Positions 5,238-8,440 of a stretch of DNA of 8,440 nucleotides are shown piece by piece. The notes beneath the pieces were generated by a model. That model was not told the DNA's origin. It worked only from the letters and a program-made list of their open reading frames with translations, and ran no database searches. Source of the stretch: Chloroflexota bacterium. GTDB taxonomy: Bacteria > Chloroflexota > Anaerolineae > Promineifilales > Promineifilaceae. How positions within the stretch are numbered: position 1 is the first letter of the stretch; every line of letters starts with the position of its first letter. The translations under genes were made by a program, and so were the position numbers. The stretch is taken from assembly GCA_963169155.1 (NCBI GenBank), contig CAUJGI010000225.1, positions 1 through 8,440 of the forward strand. The letters run 5' to 3'.

Positions 5238-7340
5238 TTAGTCGCGGGTTATGGCATCCAGCGCCGGGGTAAACACGGCGTTAAACAGCGCTTCCGTCTG
5301 GTCAGCCTCGCTAATGAGGATAACCAGGAGAAGGCCAGCATCATCTTCGTAGAAGGCCATGTTGATGGGGAAGCTCTGGAACTCGGAAGCAAACAGGCTC
5401 CAGGTACGGCCGTTTGCATCCTCGTAGGTGCCACTTTGCTCCGGCGTTTCATCCAGACCCAGCTGGCCCACCAGAATCTCCAGCAGCGTGTCGGCACCAA
5501 ATCCGGGCGGTGTTGCCTGCTGAATAATTACCGTCTGGTCCAGCGCCGAAGCGCCACGGCCAAAGGTGCCGGGCTGCAGCTCTTCCCAGCCAACCGGGCG
5601 TAAGCCAGAAATACCAAATACTTCATTGGTAAAAGGCTCCAGCTCGATGTCTGCTTCCGTCAGGGCTGCGCCTGGGGTGACAAAAACGGGAGCGCCCATG
5701 TCGGCGATGCAAGCTGCATCGGGTGCCGCTGTGGGATCGGCTACAAACTCCAGGGTGATGCCCAGCGGGCAGTCGCCCGAGACGCTGGCACCATGGCCCA
5801 CGCCGGGAAACTCAAAGTAGTAGCTGTTGCTGAACTGTTCGCCCACGCTTTCACCCCAGCTAGGCGGGGTGATGGGATCATACTCACCGGCCAGAATGAG
5901 GGTGGGGATATCGCTGGAAACCGGCTCATTTTCGATAGCATCGGCCTGACCCGCTTGCCACAGGTCACACACGGCAAAGCCAAACTGCCCGGTCACGGCG
6001 CTGGCCTCAAAGAGCGGATTCAGGTAGGGGAAATTGGGCGCAGGCGTAAATTCGCCAGGCGTGCTAAAGCTAATTTCCTCGTTACACTGCACGGAAAGCT
6101 GCATCCCCTGGCTGGCAAACTCTTGCTGAACCAACAAGCTGGAGAGAATCGTGACCAGGTCATTGGTACGGCCGTCACGCACGTCATAAATCAGCTTCGG
6201 CATGATGGGCGTCAGCTCCACGCTGTACAGCGCCTGGAACAGCAAACCGACCAGCGTGTCGCCATCAACCAATGCATCGTACTGCTGCCCATCGGCCAGG
6301 TTAAACACCTCTACCGAGACCGGTTCGGCATTCAGGTCATCAACCAGGTCGGCAAATACCTGTGCCAGATCAGGATACGCGGCGGCACAGGCTTCATCGG
6401 CGGCACAACCGGCAAAAAAGACCGACAAAGCGCGATCGGCATTGACGGCCGTTTCCGTCTGCAAATTGGCGGCCAGCGGGTAGGAAGAGTCCAAAATGAC
6501 GGAGCGAATGCCTTCCGGATAGTCACGCACGATGGTTTGCGCCAGGCGCGTGCCATAGGAAATGCCATACAGGTTCCATTCGTCGTAACCCAGCGCCACG
6601 CGCAAATCGGCCACATCGGCGGCGCTTTCGGCACTGTTGTAAGCGGTCAGGTCCACGTCGTCGGCCAGCAGCCGATCACGGCATTCCGTCAACGCTTCCA
6701 GGGTCAGCGCCTGCCCTTCTTCCAGGGTCAGGTCATCATCCAGCGTGTCCAGGGTAAGGTCAACCATCTCGGGACAGGCCAGCGATGGTTCGGAATAGCC
6801 CGTGCCGCGCTGATCAAACATGATGAAGGTATGGTCGGCGAGGAACGGGGCAAAACGCATCTCAAACACCAGCGGTACGGTTTCCAGGGCATCGCCACCA
6901 GGACCACCTTCCAGGTAGATGATGGGATCGGGCGCGGGATTGGCGCTGTCGCTGGCAAAGACGGCCACGTGCAGCCGGACGGTACGGCCGTTTGCCACGT
7001 CATTCCGGTTCTCCGGCACGGTTAAAAAGCCACATTCCACGTCGCGGCCGGGCGGCACGGCAAACTCACACGCCGTAGACTCAAACTCAGCGGTGTAGGC
7101 CGGTTCCGGCGTCGCGGTTGGTTCCGCAGTTGCCGTGGGTTCCGGCGTGTTCGTCGGCGGCACGTCCGTGGGCACTTCGGTGGGTTCTTCTTCAGGCACG
7201 TCGGTGGGTTCTGGTTCGGCCGTTTCTTCCAGGGTGATGGAAACGGCCGTTGGCGTCGGCTCTTCCGCACCGCAGGCAGCCAGCAGCAGCACGGCGGAAA
7301 GCGCCAGGCCAAAACGGTACATAATTGGCAATGGTTTCAT
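5238..7340 (-). CDS. Lipoprotein alpha/beta hydrolase, TAP-like S33 peptidase
   Basis: This is probably an extracellular serine aminopeptidase anchored to the membrane by lipid. Its 700 residues begin with a lipoprotein signal (hydrophobic 10-20, lipobox LAAC with Cys23), followed by a Thr/Pro/Glu-rich stalk (about 24-82). The hydrolase domain shows the oxyanion region EGGPGGD (144-150), DQRGTGYSEP (176-185), nucleophile Ser261 in GISYG, Asp488 in GEYDPITPP and His516 in GVGHG. This order and spacing, plus the cysteine-bearing tail after the His (Cys524, Cys544), match Streptomyces tripeptidyl aminopeptidases and the TAP-like C-terminal domain. Apart from Cys23 there are ten cysteines, an even number that suits disulfides outside the cell. 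Residues 560-700 form an extra region I do not recognise. The start is supported by AAAGGAG (7354-7348) with a 7-nt gap. Exact peptide preference is unknown; an esterase role is possible. Confidence 0.92.
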   Translation of the reverse strand: MKPLPIMYRFGLALSAVLLLAACGAEEPTPTAVSITLEETAEPEPTDVPEEEPTEVPTDVPPTNTPEPTATAEPTATPEPAYTAEFESTACEFAVPPGRDVECGFLTVPENRNDVANGRTVRLHVAVFASDSANPAPDPIIYLEGGPGGDALETVPLVFEMRFAPFLADHTFIMFDQRGTGYSEPSLACPEMVDLTLDTLDDDLTLEEGQALTLEALTECRDRLLADDVDLTAYNSAESAADVADLRVALGYDEWNLYGISYGTRLAQTIVRDYPEGIRSVILDSSYPLAANLQTETAVNADRALSVFFAGCAADEACAAAYPDLAQVFADLVDDLNAEPVSVEVFNLADGQQYDALVDGDTLVGLLFQALYSVELTPIMPKLIYDVRDGRTNDLVTILSSLLVQQEFASQGMQLSVQCNEEISFSTPGEFTPAPNFPYLNPLFEASAVTGQFGFAVCDLWQAGQADAIENEPVSSDIPTLILAGEYDPITPPSWGESVGEQFSNSYYFEFPGVGHGASVSGDCPLGITLEFVADPTAAPDAACIADMGAPVFVTPGAALTEADIELEPFTNEVFGISGLRPVGWEELQPGTFGRGASALDQTVIIQQATPPGFGADTLLEILVGQLGLDETPEQSGTYEDANGRTWSLFASEFQSFPINMAFYEDDAGLLLVILISEADQTEALFNAVFTPALDAITRD

Positions 7341-7347
7341 TTAAAAA

Positions 7348-7376
7348 CTCCTTTAGGAGATGCAGAAAAACTCTGC
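7348..7376 (-). promoter_or_regulatory. Ribosome-binding site of the hydrolase gene, within small inverted repeats
   Basis: On the minus strand AAAGGAG (7354-7348) precedes the ATG at 7340 by 7 nt. The site is half of a short inverted repeat (CTCCT 7348-7352, AGGAG 7355-7359, 2-nt loop), and a second one follows upstream (GCAGA 7362-7366, TCTGC 7372-7376). The first could briefly mask the ribosome-binding site, but a 5-bp stem with a 2-nt loop is weak. Confidence 0.55.
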
Positions 7377-7431
7377 TCGATGGGTTAATGGGGCAACGGC
7401 CGTTCCCAATTACCACGGCCCGCTCCCCCTT

Positions 7432-7452
7432 TTTGCACTTTTTACGTGCAAA
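7432..7452. promoter_or_regulatory. Perfect dyad TTTGCAC-N7-GTGCAAA
   Basis: The arms at 7432-7438 and 7446-7452 are perfect inverted repeats around a 7-nt spacer containing five T residues. It lies in the divergent gap and directly abuts a second dyad (7453-7470). It may be an operator for a dimeric regulator. As RNA it would be a weak 7-bp hairpin. Confidence 0.4.
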
Positions 7453-7470
7453 CGTATACGGCAGTATACG
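7453..7470. promoter_or_regulatory. Perfect dyad CGTATAC-N4-GTATACG, possible operator
   Basis: The arms at 7453-7459 and 7464-7470 are perfectly inverted around GGCA. Such 18-bp dyads are typical dimeric-repressor targets. On the minus strand the dyad includes TATACT (7468-7463), which could be the -10 box of the hydrolase gene, although the matching -35 (GCTACA at 17 bp) is poor. Binding would then directly control that gene. Confidence 0.45.
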
Positions 7471-7561
7471 CACAGTTCCCCAAAATGTAGCGCAGCAGCG
7501 GGCAAAAATCTAGCAAGCCCAAAAAGACGTTTACAACCTGTTCATAAACGGCAGTTCCGGC

Positions 7562-7590
7562 TTGACATTTTGCAAAACTTAATTAATAAT
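7562..7590 (+). promoter_or_regulatory. Near-consensus sigma-70 promoter for the membrane protein/glycosyltransferase pair
   Basis: A perfect -35 TTGACA (7562-7567) and a five-of-six -10 AATAAT (7585-7590) are separated by exactly 17 bp. The predicted start is near 7597, giving a leader of about 25 nt with ribosome-binding site GGGAG (7610-7614) 7 nt before the ATG at 7622. The spacer begins with the 10-bp palindrome TTTTGCAAAA (7568-7577). Confidence 0.72.
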
Positions 7591-7606
7591 TTAGACATAT
7601 CTAAAT
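7589..7606. promoter_or_regulatory. Perfect dyad ATTTAGA-N4-TCTAAAT over the transcription start
   Basis: The arms at 7589-7595 and 7600-7606 are perfect inverted repeats around CATA. The dyad overlaps the last two bases of the -10 box and the predicted start, the classic place for a repressor site. It has the same 7-4-7 layout as the dyad at 7453-7470 but a different sequence. The regulator is not encoded in this window. Confidence 0.55.
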
Positions 7607-7621
7607 CTTGGGAGATTTCTT

Positions 7622-8134
7622 ATGAACAATACCAAACTGCTGCCCCGTTTGCTGAAAGACGGCACCTTTCTGAATGTGAGTCTGGCCACCGTCATTGGCC
7701 TGAGCCTGCGCCTGAACCCGGAAATTTGGGTCCATGATTATCCGCCCGACATCAAAGAGCGATTTGGTCCCAAAAGCGAGAAAGCCAAACGGCAAACCTG
7801 GCTGGCCGCCATTCCCTTCTTTTTCTTGCTGATCGGCGTTGTGGTGCGCTCCAACCTGGCGCTCAAGCGCGACAACGGCGGCAGCCTGCCCTTCAAGATG
7901 GCCTTCCTGAACAGCTACGGCTTATTTGCTTACTTTTGGCTGTTTGACCTGGTTATTTTGGATTGGCTCCTGTTTGTCACCTTAAAACCATCGTTTGTGG
8001 TGCTGCCCGGCACCGAAGGCATGGCGGGTTATGATGACTACGGCTTTCACCTGAAGGCCGCGCTGCCCGCCCTGCCCGGCATGGCCATTCCTGCGTTTAT
8101 AATCGCCCTGCTCACCGCGCGCCGCAGCGCGTAA
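7622..8134 (+). CDS. Hypothetical multi-pass membrane protein
   Basis: I do not recognise this 170-residue protein. It has three clear hydrophobic segments (about 60-78, 98-121 and 146-166) and a weaker one near 15-30, so three or four membrane passes. Between the first two segments lies a charged stretch with NPEIWVHDYPPDIKERFGP (32-50) followed by KSEKAKRQ. The aromatic-rich third segment contains YFWLFDLVILDW (104-115), with acidic residues inside the membrane span. The segment after it (124-145) is mostly polar, with GYDDYG. It ends in basic RRSA. No catalytic motif is evident. The start has GGGAG 7 nt upstream and a strong promoter. A glycosyltransferase gene follows 19 bp after its stop, so the two are very likely co-transcribed. 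A role in membrane glycolipid handling would be a guess from context only. Confidence 0.85.
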   Translation: MNNTKLLPRLLKDGTFLNVSLATVIGLSLRLNPEIWVHDYPPDIKERFGPKSEKAKRQTWLAAIPFFFLLIGVVVRSNLALKRDNGGSLPFKMAFLNSYGLFAYFWLFDLVILDWLLFVTLKPSFVVLPGTEGMAGYDDYGFHLKAALPALPGMAIPAFIIALLTARRSA

Positions 8135-8153
8135 ATTGATTTTTGAGGCCCAA

Positions 8154-8440
8154 ATGAAACTACTATTTTTGAATGTTCCCGGCCACGGCCACGTCAATCC
8201 AACGCTGGCCCTGGTTACCGAGCTGGTCCGGCGCGGCCACGAGGTTATCTACTTCAACAACAGTGAATTTGCCCCGCAAATTGGGCAGTGCGGCGCGGCA
8301 TTTCGGCCGTATCCTGACCCGCAGCCAACGGCCGTATCCCTGGCCGAAAAAGCCAACAGCCTGCCCCAGGTAAGCGTCTGGGTGCTGGAGCAAAGCCAGC
8401 GCCTGCTGCCCTGGCTATTGGCGGAGCTGCGCCGCGAGCA
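8154..8440 (+). CDS. MGT/UGT-type glycosyltransferase, N-terminal part (runs off window)
   Basis: This enzyme is expected to move a sugar from an NDP-sugar to a small acceptor such as a lipid or natural product. Only 95 N-terminal residues are present. The opening MKLLFLNVPGHGHVNPTLAL followed by ELVRRGHEVIYF is the first beta-alpha unit of GT-B fold enzymes of the macrolide glycosyltransferase family (GT1). By family alignment His13 in GHVNP is the probable catalytic base. The donor-binding C-terminal half, which would define the sugar, lies outside. The ATG at 8154 has GAGG (8145-8148) 5 nt upstream and lies 19 bp after the membrane-protein stop, indicating an operon. It carries ACGGCCGT at 8328 and a near-copy, TCGGCCGT, at 8303. 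Related enzymes include sterol and carotenoid glucosyltransferases, so the acceptor cannot be named. Confidence 0.9.
   Translation, partial: MKLLFLNVPGHGHVNPTLALVTELVRRGHEVIYFNNSEFAPQIGQCGAAFRPYPDPQPTAVSLAEKANSLPQVSVWVLEQSQRLLPWLLAELRRE

Larger units (their letters stand above)
150..8335. repeat. Dispersed octamer palindrome ACGGCCGT, 16 copies
   Basis: Copies start at 150, 246, 388, 1087, 1774, 2704, 3100, 3494, 4973, 5406, 6168, 6445, 6984, 7243, 7396 and 8328. Fourteen are within genes on both strands and two are in the divergent gaps. At roughly 56-58% GC about 0.2 copies would be expected by chance. Of about 22 CGGCCG hexamers I found, 16 have the full A...T flanks, so the octamer rather than the hexamer is the favoured unit. 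The pattern resembles cyanobacterial HIP1 in behaviour, not in sequence. Confidence 0.88.

Noticed and set aside
5793..7025. A 410-codon open frame on the plus strand, opposite the hydrolase gene
   Set aside because: Same low-complexity composition, no ribosome-binding site or motif, and it lies wholly within the well-supported hydrolase gene.

Overview
This 8.4 kb window (moderately GC-rich) is an ordinary bacterial chromosomal segment with six genes and unusually informative gaps. The organism is most likely a member of the Chloroflexota, perhaps Anaerolineae. This is inferred from the gene style rather than from a marker gene: a CAD-type dihydroorotase beside aspartate carbamoyltransferase, a secreted multi-PA14/SH3b protein, and a TAP-like S33 hydrolase lipoprotein on a Thr/Pro/Glu-rich stalk. 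No RNA gene, CRISPR array, insertion sequence or phage gene is visible.

Layout. (1) 1-1517, plus strand: the end of pyrC, a structured 55-bp intergenic repeat, then a complete pyrB. These encode the two consecutive early steps of pyrimidine synthesis. A 13-bp-stem hairpin follows. (2) 1605-3014, minus strand: a 12-helix MFS transporter convergent with pyrB. Its likely ATG lies only 7 nt after a perfect TATAAT, so its mRNA may be leaderless. (3) 3015-3349: a divergent gap with a hairpin-rich leader before the next gene. (4) 3350-5131, plus strand: an exported protein with three PA14 modules and two SH3b modules, followed by a 13-bp hairpin and a strong composite intrinsic terminator. (5) 5238-7340, minus strand: a 700-residue lipoprotein alpha/beta hydrolase of the tripeptidyl-aminopeptidase type with an extra C-terminal region. 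(6) 7341-7621: a divergent control region with several perfect dyads and a near-consensus promoter whose start overlaps a dyad. (7) 7622-8440, plus strand: an unrecognised 170-residue membrane protein, 19 bp ahead of an MGT-type glycosyltransferase that runs off the window. The last two are probably one operon.

The strongest signal not tied to a gene is the octamer palindrome ACGGCCGT. It occurs 16 times, in all six genes longer than the membrane-protein gene and in both divergent gaps, where chance predicts roughly 0.2 copies. Its flanks and reading frames are also non-random. It behaves like the highly iterated palindrome HIP1 of cyanobacteria, but with a different sequence.

The genes do not form one pathway: pyrCB is housekeeping, and the rest concern the envelope (transport, surface binding, extracellular peptide cleavage, glycosylation).
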